Of a stretch of 64,000 nt of DNA, positions 15,124-23,629 are shown piece by piece (positions within the stretch are counted from its first letter, which is position 1; every line of letters starts with the position of its first letter). Under the pieces are notes generated by a model. It made no database searches. It saw only the letters and a program-made list of their open reading frames with translations, and was not told the origin of the DNA. Made by a program: the position numbers and the translations under genes. Source of the DNA: Flagellimonas oceani (GTDB taxonomy: Bacteria > Bacteroidota > Bacteroidia > Flavobacteriales > Flavobacteriaceae); the NCBI RefSeq assembly GCF_011068285.1, contig NZ_CP049616.1, positions 558,001 to 622,000 on the forward strand. Direction: 5' to 3'.

Positions 15124-17877
15124 ATGAAACTATCACATTATGAGTGGGACCCTGAAAAAGACCTAATCGCGGAAGGTGGATTTGCCGAGGTTTTCAAGGC
15201 ACGTGATTTAAATACCGAAGGCAGGTATGTGGCACTAAAGATTTACAAAGAAGCCGTATCCAGGGGTACACAAGGGAGTACGGGACAGAAAAAGTACAGT
15301 CTGGAACAGGAGTTCTCCAAAATTGATGGGCTTTCTCATACGCATCTGATCACTTATTATGATCTCGAGTACATTGTCCACAAAGATGCCATGGGAAGAA
15401 ATGCCAGCTATCCAGTTCTTATTATGGAATATGCTGGGGAGGGCACCTTAGCCCAGGCCATACAAAAAGGCCTGTCCCTAGAGGATTCCGAAAAAATCAT
15501 TTTGGAAGTCGCCCAAGCCGTGGATTATCTTCATGGACAGGGTATCATTCATAGGGATTTAAAGCCTGGCAACGTTCTTTTCGGCAAGGATAGAGGCGGA
15601 AATAGAGTTTCCAAAATAACGGATTTTGGTATCAGTCAAGATGTCCTATCCGAAAAAACCATCCAACAGTCCATGACCGAGGGGGTAGGAACACCCCATT
15701 ATATGGCCCCTGAGCAGTTCTTCAAAAAGAAGTTTGGATTGAATGGTGAAATCGGTGAACGAACGGACGTTTGGGCCTTGGGAATCATGTTTTACAAGAT
15801 GTTGACGGGTAAACTACCTTTTGGTCATGGCAGTAAGGACTATGAACTGACCAGGGATAGTATCATTGGTGAAGAACCGGATTACTCAGAAGTACCAGAA
15901 AAATATAAAGCCATTTTACGAACCAGTCTTGAGAAAAATGCCATAGATAGATTTTCCTCTGTCTCTGGCTTCGTACGTGCGGTGAACGGAATCGATGATG
16001 GCGAGGGCACCATTTTTATTCCTTCAAATATATCCAAGGACAAAGGTAAAAGGAAAAAGGTCTGGCCTGCCCTGATAACATTCTTTTTGGTTTTGGGACT
16101 GGGCTTCGGGGGCTACGCTTTTTATCGCTCCAACAAGATAAATACGCTTTTGGCAGATGGGTGGAACCTTTATAAAGAAGGCAAATTCAAAGAGGCCTAT
16201 GACATCTTTATTAAGGCCTCCGACTATGGGTCCGGAGAAGCCTTTTATTTCCTTTCCAGATTCAATCAAAATGGGTACGGGACAGAGGTCGATTACGAAA
16301 AGGGCTTTGAATATGCGGATATGGCCATTGATGCAGGATATGACCTGGCGAACTTTAATCATGGATGGGCCTATCAGAACGAACTCGGTGTGGATATGGA
16401 CACGGTCGAGGCCAAAAAATTCTATGGAAAGGCAAAGAACAGCATTGTGACCTTAAGCGATGATGGCAACCCAGAGGCTCTAAATCTAAGGGGGTTAATG
16501 CACTTTTTTGGTTTTGTTATGGAAAAGGACGCGAGTAAGGCAAAACTGTATTATGAAAAAGCTTCTAGTAAGGGCCATCCAGCTGCAATCGAAAACCTAG
16601 CAATCCTCAATACGTCTGAAAAAAATTATAAGGAAGCGTTCGAGGGGTATGAAAAATGCGCGTCCATCGGCAGGTATTCTGGATATCGGGGCATGGCAAA
16701 TATGTACAGGTTTGGTCAGTATGTGGCCAAAGATACTGTGAAGGCTTTGGAACTATTTACAATCGCTGCTGAGAACGAGGATATTATTTCCCAATTTAAT
16801 CTGGGCATTTTCTATAAAAATGGAGTATTGGCTAAAACGGACCGCATAAAGGCAATACAATGGTTGACCAAAGCGGCAGATAAAGGACATTTGGGAGCTC
16901 AAAATGAATTGGGCACTTTATATTTCACCGATAAGAATTATCGAGAGGCCAAGAAATGGTTCCAATTGGCGGCCGATAAGGGAAATACGTTCGGAATGCA
17001 CAATATGGGTCTTCTACACTATTATGGACGGGGTATTGCAAAAGACATAAAAATTGCAAAAGGTTGGTACCAAAAAGCCGCTGACAAAGGGTATGCCAAC
17101 TCACAATACATGATGGCCAAAATCCTTGAATATGGGGAAGCGGATGGAACCGTAGATCTGCCCAAGGCAATAAAATATTATGAGCTTGCTGCTGGTCAAA
17201 ATCAAGGTTCAGCTCTTTACGCTTTAGGCAGATTATATTATGAAGGAAAAGGAATAAACAAGGATTACGAAAAGGCCAAAGATTTTTTTACCAAATCAGC
17301 GGCCCAAGATATTTTAGCTGCAGACTTCATGTTGGGCACTATGGCTGAAAAGGGTTTGGCTGGGCCTGTAGACTATTTGGAAGCCGAAAGAAGGTATCTC
17401 AATGTAGCTACTAAAGGCCATCTCGAAGCCCAAATAAAATTGGCTGACCTGTATTACGACCTCAAGTTGGGCAAGGACAAAAAAGGAAATGCTACCCCGT
17501 GGTATTTGAAAGCCGCAGAAAATGGGGACTTGCACAGCCAATACAGGGTGGCGGTGATGTATTACAATGGCAAATATTATTACGCTGCCAAAAAATGGTT
17601 CCAAAAGGCGGCCGATCGAAATCATGCCAATGCGCAAAGTTATCTCGGCTATATGTACGACAGTGGCCTCGGAGGGTCTAAAAACATGAAACGGGCTTTT
17701 GAACTATATCAAAAGTCTGCCAAAAATGGTGATCGAGTCGGAATGTATAACCTGGCCTCTTGTTACTATAGTGGCCTTGGAACCGGAAAAAACACCTATC
17801 TGGCAAAAACCTGGTTTCAACGATCTTGTGAAAAGGGGTATAAAAAAGCCTGTGATTGGGTTGTTAAAAAATATTGA
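15124..17877 (+). CDS. Ser/Thr protein kinase with TM helix and Sel1 repeats
   Basis: A 917-residue Hanks-type kinase. The N-terminal domain (about 5-285) has a Gly-rich loop (EGGFAEVF), the catalytic Lys (VALKIYK), the HRD loop (IIHRDLKPGNVLF), DFG (KITDFGIS) and APE (MAPEQF), so it should be active. A TM helix lies at about 317-338. The remaining 570 residues are about a dozen or more Sel1 repeats on the far side of the membrane, an unusually long array. The PP2C gene overlaps its 3' end. It probably phosphorylates Thr residues read by the FHA domains of the transporter in the same train. Confidence 0.93.
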   Translation: MKLSHYEWDPEKDLIAEGGFAEVFKARDLNTEGRYVALKIYKEAVSRGTQGSTGQKKYSLEQEFSKIDGLSHTHLITYYDLEYIVHKDAMGRNASYPVLIMEYAGEGTLAQAIQKGLSLEDSEKIILEVAQAVDYLHGQGIIHRDLKPGNVLFGKDRGGNRVSKITDFGISQDVLSEKTIQQSMTEGVGTPHYMAPEQFFKKKFGLNGEIGERTDVWALGIMFYKMLTGKLPFGHGSKDYELTRDSIIGEEPDYSEVPEKYKAILRTSLEKNAIDRFSSVSGFVRAVNGIDDGEGTIFIPSNISKDKGKRKKVWPALITFFLVLGLGFGGYAFYRSNKINTLLADGWNLYKEGKFKEAYDIFIKASDYGSGEAFYFLSRFNQNGYGTEVDYEKGFEYADMAIDAGYDLANFNHGWAYQNELGVDMDTVEAKKFYGKAKNSIVTLSDDGNPEALNLRGLMHFFGFVMEKDASKAKLYYEKASSKGHPAAIENLAILNTSEKNYKEAFEGYEKCASIGRYSGYRGMANMYRFGQYVAKDTVKALELFTIAAENEDIISQFNLGIFYKNGVLAKTDRIKAIQWLTKAADKGHLGAQNELGTLYFTDKNYREAKKWFQLAADKGNTFGMHNMGLLHYYGRGIAKDIKIAKGWYQKAADKGYANSQYMMAKILEYGEADGTVDLPKAIKYYELAAGQNQGSALYALGRLYYEGKGINKDYEKAKDFFTKSAAQDILAADFMLGTMAEKGLAGPVDYLEAERRYLNVATKGHLEAQIKLADLYYDLKLGKDKKGNATPWYLKAAENGDLHSQYRVAVMYYNGKYYYAAKKWFQKAADRNHANAQSYLGYMYDSGLGGSKNMKRAFELYQKSAKNGDRVGMYNLASCYYSGLGTGKNTYLAKTWFQRSCEKGYKKACDWVVKKY

Positions 17878-17882
17878 AGAAA

Positions 17883-18626
17883 ATGGAAATTCAACTACCG
17901 GTCCGTTGCAATGAAATAGGCAGTAGGGAATCAAATGAGGATACCATATACCCTGCAATTCCAACCAAGGATTCCCGTCTGTTCATGGTATGTGACGGTG
18001 TCGGTGGCCAGGCCAAAGGTGAATTGGCATCCCGTCTGGTATGTAACGAAATGGCTTCCTTTATCAAAGATAACCCTTCCAGGGGAGTGCAAGATCCAGC
18101 CTATTGGTCGAAAGCCCTAGAATTTGTGGAAAATACCTTCCGTGAACATTTAAGAAACTTTCCGGAATCAAAGGGCATGGCAAGTACATTGAGTCTTTTG
18201 TATATATCAGGCCAAGTTGGAAAAGTGCAGATAGCTTGGTTAGGTGATAGCAGGATATACCATATACGTGATGGAGAAGTGCTCTACCGCACCAAGGACC
18301 ATTCAGTTGTGGAGGCAATGTTGGATATGGGAGAGATTACGCCGCGGGAAGCAAGGAACCATCCCAAACGGCATATCATTACGAGGGCGATCAATGGCCT
18401 GAACCCATCCAAAGTAGATGTGAAAACCATCGAAAATCTTCAAGAGAATGATTTCTTTATGCTCTGTTCCGATGGAATCCTCGAGAATATAGACGAGGAA
18501 AAAATTGGAAAGTTGTTTAAAAAGGAAATTCCTGTTGAGAAAATATCAGCAATGATAACGGCCGAGGCAAAGGGAAACACGAAGGATAATTACTCCTTTT
18601 ACCTAATAAAAATTGATAAGATATAG
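17883..18626 (+). CDS. PP2C family Ser/Thr protein phosphatase
   Basis: About 247 residues of a soluble PP2C (PPM) phosphatase. It shows the metal-binding and catalytic motifs FMVCDGVGGQAKGE, AWLGDSRIY, TKDHSV and MLCSDGI, and a final Asp in TKDNYS. The ATG at 17883 is preferred; a TTG at 17874 overlapping the kinase stop is possible. A kinase-phosphatase pair in tandem is the classical reversible Thr-phosphorylation module, as in PpkA/PppA of type VI secretion. Confidence 0.93.
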   Translation: MEIQLPVRCNEIGSRESNEDTIYPAIPTKDSRLFMVCDGVGGQAKGELASRLVCNEMASFIKDNPSRGVQDPAYWSKALEFVENTFREHLRNFPESKGMASTLSLLYISGQVGKVQIAWLGDSRIYHIRDGEVLYRTKDHSVVEAMLDMGEITPREARNHPKRHIITRAINGLNPSKVDVKTIENLQENDFFMLCSDGILENIDEEKIGKLFKKEIPVEKISAMITAEAKGNTKDNYSFYLIKIDKI

Positions 18627-18670
18627 GTACTGCTTTGAGCCTTAAAAACTTCTATAGAAAATTTGAACGG

Positions 18671-19675
18671 ATGAAAAATACGTATTTAAAAAATTCAGTC
18701 CTTATAATGATAGTTATGTTCCTTGGTTCCTTTGATTACCCAGTTGAACAACATCCAATCAGTATTAAAAAGAGCGGCGATTCCATGGAACTGAATACAG
18801 AAGGATTGTACTATGCAGAGTTCTTTGACTATGTCTTTCGGGGGCATTTTGAAAACATTGAAATGACCAGGGAGGACATGGAATTCCTATCCATATTCAG
18901 TCAATATCTAAGGGCTTTTGGAAAGCAGTGCCCTCAAGCACTACCCTATGATAAAGTTGAGATTATGGAAGATGTTTGCGTTAAGGAACGAGTCAAAACC
19001 GATGTTTTCGGGGTGGAGACGGATAGGATATGCGTGCAGTGGGAAACCGTTGGTACAGGAATCTATGCACGTCCTCAACTTTACGGGGCTTATTTGACCG
19101 TTCGTGACATACAGAACAGCGATGCACTAAAGACTACTATTGAGATTATGACCGATCCCAACGCCATGGGAAACACCGTTGATATGGCCCATAAAGCCAA
19201 AGGTCTGGCAACGGATATGACCATGATCTTCAATCTTAATCCCTGTTCCAGTCCCTCTATTGAGCGCCTTGAAGAGAATTTGCGATTGTTTGCACTGGAC
19301 CGGCCGGCAATTCGAATGAAGGAGCGCAGCAAATATGAAAAAATGAAAAATTCAGGAGGGCCAAGTGGTGACCAAGACTTTGAAAGATTGATAGACGACC
19401 TAGTGGACGACCAGGCAAAAACTTGGGCATTCAATCGTTACGTTCCAAACAGTGTATCCGGTGTAAAAAAATATACAAATGCCAGAGGAAGACCCACAGA
19501 GCTGGTCGCAAATTACAGATACAACGGGTTCAAAACCAACAGTCCAGGAACTGTTAGGATCACCTTTGAAAAAGGTATTCCGAAATGTATCTATTTCTCC
19601 GATTTCCCGAATAATTGTAAAACACCAAATGCATCCATATTGGCTTCTTATGCGAAAGGAGAATATTCCAGGTAG
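18671..19675 (+). CDS. Exported hypothetical protein
   Basis: A 334-residue protein with a signal peptide (MKNTYLKNSVLIMIVMFLGS) when started at the ATG 18671. The mature region has a few Cys (QCPQAL, DVCVKERV, RICVQWE, NPCSS, a final KCIYFSDFPNNC) that could form disulfides. No family is recognised. It is the last tightly spaced gene of the kinase train, 44 bp after the phosphatase, so it may be an exported effector or an envelope subunit of the system. Confidence 0.6.
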   Translation: MKNTYLKNSVLIMIVMFLGSFDYPVEQHPISIKKSGDSMELNTEGLYYAEFFDYVFRGHFENIEMTREDMEFLSIFSQYLRAFGKQCPQALPYDKVEIMEDVCVKERVKTDVFGVETDRICVQWETVGTGIYARPQLYGAYLTVRDIQNSDALKTTIEIMTDPNAMGNTVDMAHKAKGLATDMTMIFNLNPCSSPSIERLEENLRLFALDRPAIRMKERSKYEKMKNSGGPSGDQDFERLIDDLVDDQAKTWAFNRYVPNSVSGVKKYTNARGRPTELVANYRYNGFKTNSPGTVRITFEKGIPKCIYFSDFPNNCKTPNASILASYAKGEYSR

Positions 19676-19963
19676 ATTTTTTGTGGAGATTCCTTTTTTA
19701 ATGAAATTTATGAATATACTCCTATGGTTCAAAACATGAAAACCTGATTGAAAGAACATCTATGCCTCCATCCACTAGCAGTTGGAGAATGATATGAATG
19801 ATATTCCCATTGGTTTTGGGAAGCAAAAAGTGAAAAAGAATCAGGATATTTACTCAAGTTTTAATGTAATGACTATCTGGTTTTTCTCTTTTCTTAAATC
19901 AAATTTTGAATTCCTTGAGAAGGTGACCATTATTCTCCATAGACAAAAATAGACCATACAATT

Positions 19964-20473
19964 ATGGATATACTGGAAAGAACAAAAGACTACGCTATCA
20001 GAAAACATAAAAGTGTAAATCAAAAATATGGCGAGCATGATTATGATTTTCATTTAAACATGGTGTTTGAAACAGCTTTGAAATTTATACACTTGATAGA
20101 ATTTGATGAACGGGAAAATGTATTGGCTGCTTGTTGGGTACACGATATTATTGAAGATGCAAGAGAGACCTACAACGATGTCAAGAGGGAGACAAATGAA
20201 ACAATTGCTGAACTTGCTTATGCCTTGACAAATGAAAAGGGACGGACCAGGCAGGAGCGGGCCAATGACAAATACTATAAGGGAATCAGAGAGACCAAAA
20301 ATGCTTCATTCATAAAGTTTTGCGATAGAATTGCCAATGTAACTCATTCAAAAAATAATGGTTCAAGGATGTTTAAAAAATACAAAGATGAGAATGAGGC
20401 TTTTACAACCAAAATATTTGTTCCTGAATGCGAAGAAGTCTCTGAATATTTAAAAAAAATATTGGAGGAGTAG
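19964..20473 (+). CDS. HD-domain phosphohydrolase, RelA/SpoT hydrolase-like
   Basis: A 169-residue protein with the pattern of small HD hydrolases: an early His (GEHDYDFHLNMV), the HD pair in CWVHDIIED, and a later Asp in IKFCDRIANV. This resembles the ppGpp hydrolase domain of SpoT/Mesh1 proteins, but the substrate cannot be decided from sequence. It sits 288 bp after the signalling train, so it may be a separate transcription unit carried by the same island. Confidence 0.72.
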   Translation: MDILERTKDYAIRKHKSVNQKYGEHDYDFHLNMVFETALKFIHLIEFDERENVLAACWVHDIIEDARETYNDVKRETNETIAELAYALTNEKGRTRQERANDKYYKGIRETKNASFIKFCDRIANVTHSKNNGSRMFKKYKDENEAFTTKIFVPECEEVSEYLKKILEE

Positions 20474-20622
20474 TATGATATCAACTATGGAAAATAACGG
20501 AACACTCACCTTTTTGTTTAAGATTGATTTTTTTAAGCTTTTTGGTTTAGTTCTACAAAAACGGTAAAAGTTGACGTTAAGGCTATTTTAAGATCATATT
20601 TTCTTTAACAGTTATCGTGAAA

Positions 20623-20766
20623 ATGAAAAACAGCAATGTTTTATATCGTAAAGGACTCGCCGAATCCGTTGAAATCTTTCCTTTTAATGGAAAGGTGTGT
20701 ATAAGGGGGAACAACCACAGTGGTGAGCATTTGTTATACATCCCAAAGAATAAGGAAGAATATTAG
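20623..20766 (+). CDS. Small open frame, possible remnant
   Basis: 47 codons from ATG to TAG with a plausible composition (ESVEIFPFNGKVCIRG). It is not recognised and lies in a decayed stretch, so it may be the start of a broken gene rather than a working one. Confidence 0.25.
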   Translation: MKNSNVLYRKGLAESVEIFPFNGKVCIRGNNHSGEHLLYIPKNKEEY

Positions 20767-21390
20767 TTGAAAAACCTGAGGTAGAAAAATCTTCTAAAAA
20801 GATTATTTCTATGGATAAGGAAAGAGAAATTGTCCCAAAAGCAACGGAAGGAAAAGCTTATTGCACTATTAACCGAAGCATTCTTTTACAATGACAAAAA
20901 TCCTATGGTAGACATTCATTTCTTTTTCAAGAAGTATGAGGTTAAATTAGACGAGGAATATTGGCCAGATTCGGATAGGTTTTAAAGGAATATTTCTTAG
21001 AAACCTTACTCAAATATTTTTAAACCTTACACAGTGTTGGAGTCGTTCGTACTCACCTAAGAATTGAACTTCTTTTTGAAGTTTTTTAAAAGACTTCTTG
21101 GTCCGAAGAATTTAAAGGAATCTGCTGGTTTTTCACTCCAGTCTTTCACAACGGGCGATTTAAGGAACGGTTCTCCAATAATTACTACTTTCCCAAAGTG
21201 AGTCTCAATTGCGGTTTCTTTCGTGGTTTCGTAAATTCACCTTTTATGGGACATAGCTTCTTAAAGCTAAGAAGAAGTTAAAGAATGTAATAGATGATGT
21301 GATACTTTTTCAAAATATACTGCAAAGAGTGAAAAACATCAAAACAGACCAGTTTTTATCAAAAAAACCAAGTTTTATTTGAAACCAAAA

Positions 21391-21411
21391 TTGCGTGCAA
21401 ATTGCGTGCAG
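21391..21411. repeat. Two tandem TTGCGTGCA sites
   Basis: TTGCGTGCA occurs twice, 10 bases apart, at 21391-21399 and 21401-21409. The same motif is embedded in the ATTTGCGTGCAAAT site upstream of the integrase fragment at 4034-4047. The tandem copies lie immediately left of a tRNA-like 3' end and its terminator, as expected for recombinase arm sites next to an attachment core. Confidence 0.5.
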
Positions 21412-21412
21412 A

Positions 21413-21447
21413 TGAAAAAAGCTTCAAAAGTCATAAACTCTTGAAGC
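21413..21447 (-). terminator. Intrinsic terminator behind the tRNA-like fragment
   Basis: Read leftward, GCTTCAA and TTGAAGC form a 7-bp stem with a further AGT/ACT pairing inside, followed by a run of six T. It lies about 15 bases after the 3' end of the tRNA-like fragment, so the two probably came together as the end of a tRNA gene. Confidence 0.6.
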
Positions 21448-21462
21448 CCTTGTAAACATTAG

Positions 21463-21506
21463 TGTAGAATACCGGATTCGAACCGGTGGACTCTTGCCTT
21501 CCAGAA
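21463..21506 (-). other. tRNA 3'-end fragment, probable attachment-site core
   Basis: Read leftward, there is a perfect T-arm, ACCGG-TTCGAAT-CCGGT (a 5-bp stem with the canonical loop), followed by a 7-nt acceptor-like strand ATTCTAC plus A. Upstream is a segment that could be the 3' side of an anticodon arm (GGAAGGCAAG). The matching 5' acceptor strand GTAGAAT is not found upstream, so this is not a whole tRNA. Such 3' fragments mark attL/attR ends of elements that integrate into tRNA genes. Confidence 0.55.
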
Positions 21507-21548
21507 AAGGGGTATGCTTCGATGAAAGGATTGGTTACTGGCGATGGT

Positions 21549-22178
21549 TCACTTGGAATTGATCGACTCCAACACAAAATCCGCTCTTTCCTGAACAGTA
21601 ACCCTGGGAACCTCAATTAGGTCATATTGGTAGCCCCGATAGGTCTGGATCATTTTGTTGTAGGTGAACACCGATTCGTTCCAGTCCTGTGTCCGCTGGG
21701 CATCGGTATGGTAAATGTCCTTCCAAGGGGGCAGGATAAAGACCTGGGGATGGTATCTGCGGGTTTCGGCCAAGCTTTTCATTTCCTGGTCAATGGGAAG
21801 GCCTTCCAAAGCGGCATAGCAGAGGGCGTCCAAAAAGCCGCGGTCGAAAAATACGGGCTGATCGGTCCTGACGTCATGGAGGGTCTTTTCAAATTGGGCT
21901 TTGCAACCCTCGAACATCAGCTCCATATACCGTTTTCTATTTTTCCAGGGCAGGGCCTCCCCGTCGATGGCCTGTTGCGCCTTGATCAATTGGCGGGCCG
22001 TTTCGGGCACGACCTTAAAGCCGCGTTGACGTAGTTCCTCCAAAAGGGTGGTCTTGCCCACGCCAGGGCCTCCGGTAATTACATAAAACGGAAGGTGGTC
22101 TTTGCTTCGTTTCAAGGGTAGGGAATTTGGTTTGGTGTTGTCACTGTTATTTCGGGCTGCAATAATACAAACTTTCAT
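21549..22178 (-). CDS. AAA_28-type ATPase/kinase
   Basis: About 209 residues from the ATG at 22178. The longer frame upstream adds 65 residues that overlap the divergent gene's leader and look non-coding. It has a Walker A motif, GGPGVGKTT, near residue 35, and a thymidylate-kinase-like DRG in FFDRGFLDAL. It ends in ERADFVLESI. This family of small P-loop proteins is often annotated AAA_28; its substrate is unknown. It lies directly beside the tRNA-like fragment, at what may be the end of a mobile element. Confidence 0.8.
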   Translation of the reverse strand: MKVCIIAARNNSDNTKPNSLPLKRSKDHLPFYVITGGPGVGKTTLLEELRQRGFKVVPETARQLIKAQQAIDGEALPWKNRKRYMELMFEGCKAQFEKTLHDVRTDQPVFFDRGFLDALCYAALEGLPIDQEMKSLAETRRYHPQVFILPPWKDIYHTDAQRTQDWNESVFTYNKMIQTYRGYQYDLIEVPRVTVQERADFVLESINSK

Positions 22179-22400
22179 GAAATCCAAAACTACTTGGGCA
22201 AGCTTTGGAAATAAGGGTTCCATCAATAGGTGGCCAAAGCTAAACGTCGCAGCCTGTTGCCGGACAAGGGACGGCATAAAACGGTTCCGTTGGTTTCTGC
22301 TTGTAGGGGAGGGGACATTTATTCCGTTTCCTTGCCGCTCCACAGCCTGTCTTCCGTTTGGTGCATCCGGCACATATTGTTTAACCTTAAATCATTGATT

Positions 22401-23237
22401 ATGTATTTGAACAGATTACAACAGGATGAGGTCTTTGTGCCAGTACAGCTAAGACCTTTGGAAGCATTGACGGGAATGCCCAACAGAAAGGGGATGGAGC
22501 GGGCCATTGTGAGCAATGAGAAGATCGTGAACGTGGTATCCAAGCGCTACGGGCATATCCCCAATGAACTGTTTTTTGGGAAAGCCGAGGAGCGGGTCAT
22601 CAAAACGGGACTGGCCTACCGTAGGCAGACTATCAACCGGGCCGATCGTAGTTTCAGTATGGACTTTATCCTTACCGACAGTTCCCAGTTTTCCGTGGGA
22701 CAGCGGGAGGATACCATACTGCCCATGCTGCGCTTTACCAATTCCTATGATGGGAGCGAACGCACATCGGGACATTTTGGATGCTATCGCAAGGTGTGCT
22801 CCAATGGACTGCATGTGGCCCAAACGGAGATCGGTTTTTCCATCAAGCACCACAAGCGTTGTGTGAACTTGATCATGCCCGAGCTGGAAGGATTGTTCCG
22901 TAAGTTTATGGACAATGAGTTCTACACCATCTCCGATAGGTTCCATCAATTGATGACCGTGGAGCTATTGGATACCAAGGCCTTTGTGAAAGAGGTGCTG
23001 GATCGGACCAAACTCTTCCGTTATGAGTGCAGTGATACCAATGACGATCCCTCCAAAAGGGCCCGTGAGGTCATCGAGGTCCTAGATCGTGAAGCCGTGT
23101 TATTGGGTACGACTCCCAACCTCTGGTTGGGCTATAATGCCTTTAATGCTGTATTGCACGGTAGCCTCAGAAGAAGCTTTTCACGACAGGAACGTTTGGA
23201 CAAACAATTGTTCGAGACGGTTTGTGAGATGGTCTAA
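22401..23237 (+). CDS. DUF932 family protein
   Basis: A 278-residue protein from the ATG at 22401. The track of motifs (SSQFSVGQREDTILPMLRF, SGHFGCYRKVCSNGL, GFSIKHHKRC) fits DUF932, a family common on phages, plasmids and Bacteroidota conjugative elements, where it is often linked to DNA maintenance or anti-restriction without a proven function. It is followed by an intrinsic terminator. Its presence supports the view that the DNA from here rightward is ICE backbone plus cargo. Confidence 0.8.
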   Translation: MYLNRLQQDEVFVPVQLRPLEALTGMPNRKGMERAIVSNEKIVNVVSKRYGHIPNELFFGKAEERVIKTGLAYRRQTINRADRSFSMDFILTDSSQFSVGQREDTILPMLRFTNSYDGSERTSGHFGCYRKVCSNGLHVAQTEIGFSIKHHKRCVNLIMPELEGLFRKFMDNEFYTISDRFHQLMTVELLDTKAFVKEVLDRTKLFRYECSDTNDDPSKRAREVIEVLDREAVLLGTTPNLWLGYNAFNAVLHGSLRRSFSRQERLDKQLFETVCEMV

Positions 23238-23253
23238 AGGCCAGAAAGGGCCG

Positions 23254-23280
23254 CTCCGGTGCCCATAAACCGGAGATTTT
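23254..23280 (+). terminator. Intrinsic terminator after the DUF932 gene
   Basis: CTCCGG and CCGGAG form a 6-bp GC-rich stem with a 10-nt loop, followed by ATTTTT, 17 bases after the DUF932 stop. Confidence 0.65.
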
Positions 23281-23421
23281 TGATGAGCGCGGGGGTAGAG
23301 ATAAATTTTATTAGAGTTGTTAATTTATTATTTAGAATATTATCAATATTAATGGTTAAAAATTGGGTTGGTGCTGGGATTTATAGATAAAGATGTTTTC
23401 TGTTTTAAAATAAGCTTTAAT

Positions 23422-23580
23422 CTAAACTAAGGCATTTTTATCCAAGCTACTGAATAGTTCGGTTTGTTTTGTGTCTAGAATTTCGATTGGTATGGTACCA
23501 ATCTTATATTTCTGTTTTTTTAGTTCTGCTTTGAAATTTATACAATACTTAGAAAGCTTGGTTATTAATTGATTGTTCAT
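23422..23580 (-). CDS. Small hypothetical protein
   Basis: About 52 residues from the ATG at 23580 (MNNQLITKLSKYCINFKAEL), reading away from the AbiE pair. It is basic and helical with no recognised domain. It may be a small protein linked to the toxin-antitoxin promoter, or not a gene at all. Confidence 0.3.
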   Translation of the reverse strand: MNNQLITKLSKYCINFKAELKKQKYKIGTIPIEILDTKQTELFSSLDKNALV

Positions 23581-23629
23581 TATATTTACTTGTTCATTGT
23601 CACTGAACACACAAAATAAATGAACACAC

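Larger units (their letters stand above)
20474..21420. other. Degenerate region with gene remnants
   Basis: About 950 bases with no intact gene. It holds a 47-codon frame from ATG 20623 to 20766 and an approximately 60-codon frame ending at 20985 (TEAFFYNDKNPMVDI). A third frame of about 45 codons ends at 21199 (FFLKFFKRLLGPKNL). These look like pieces of decayed genes. None can be assigned to a family with confidence. Confidence 0.5.

Noticed and set aside
21463..21560. A complete tRNA gene on the minus strand
   Set aside because: Only the T-arm, a possible acceptor 3' strand and a terminator are present. The pairing 5' acceptor strand and a D-arm are not found upstream.
22179..22373. N-terminal extension of the AAA ATPase to 22373
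   Set aside because: The extra 65 residues overlap the leader of the divergent DUF932 gene and lack conserved sequence. The ATG at 22178 precedes the Walker A motif at the usual distance.
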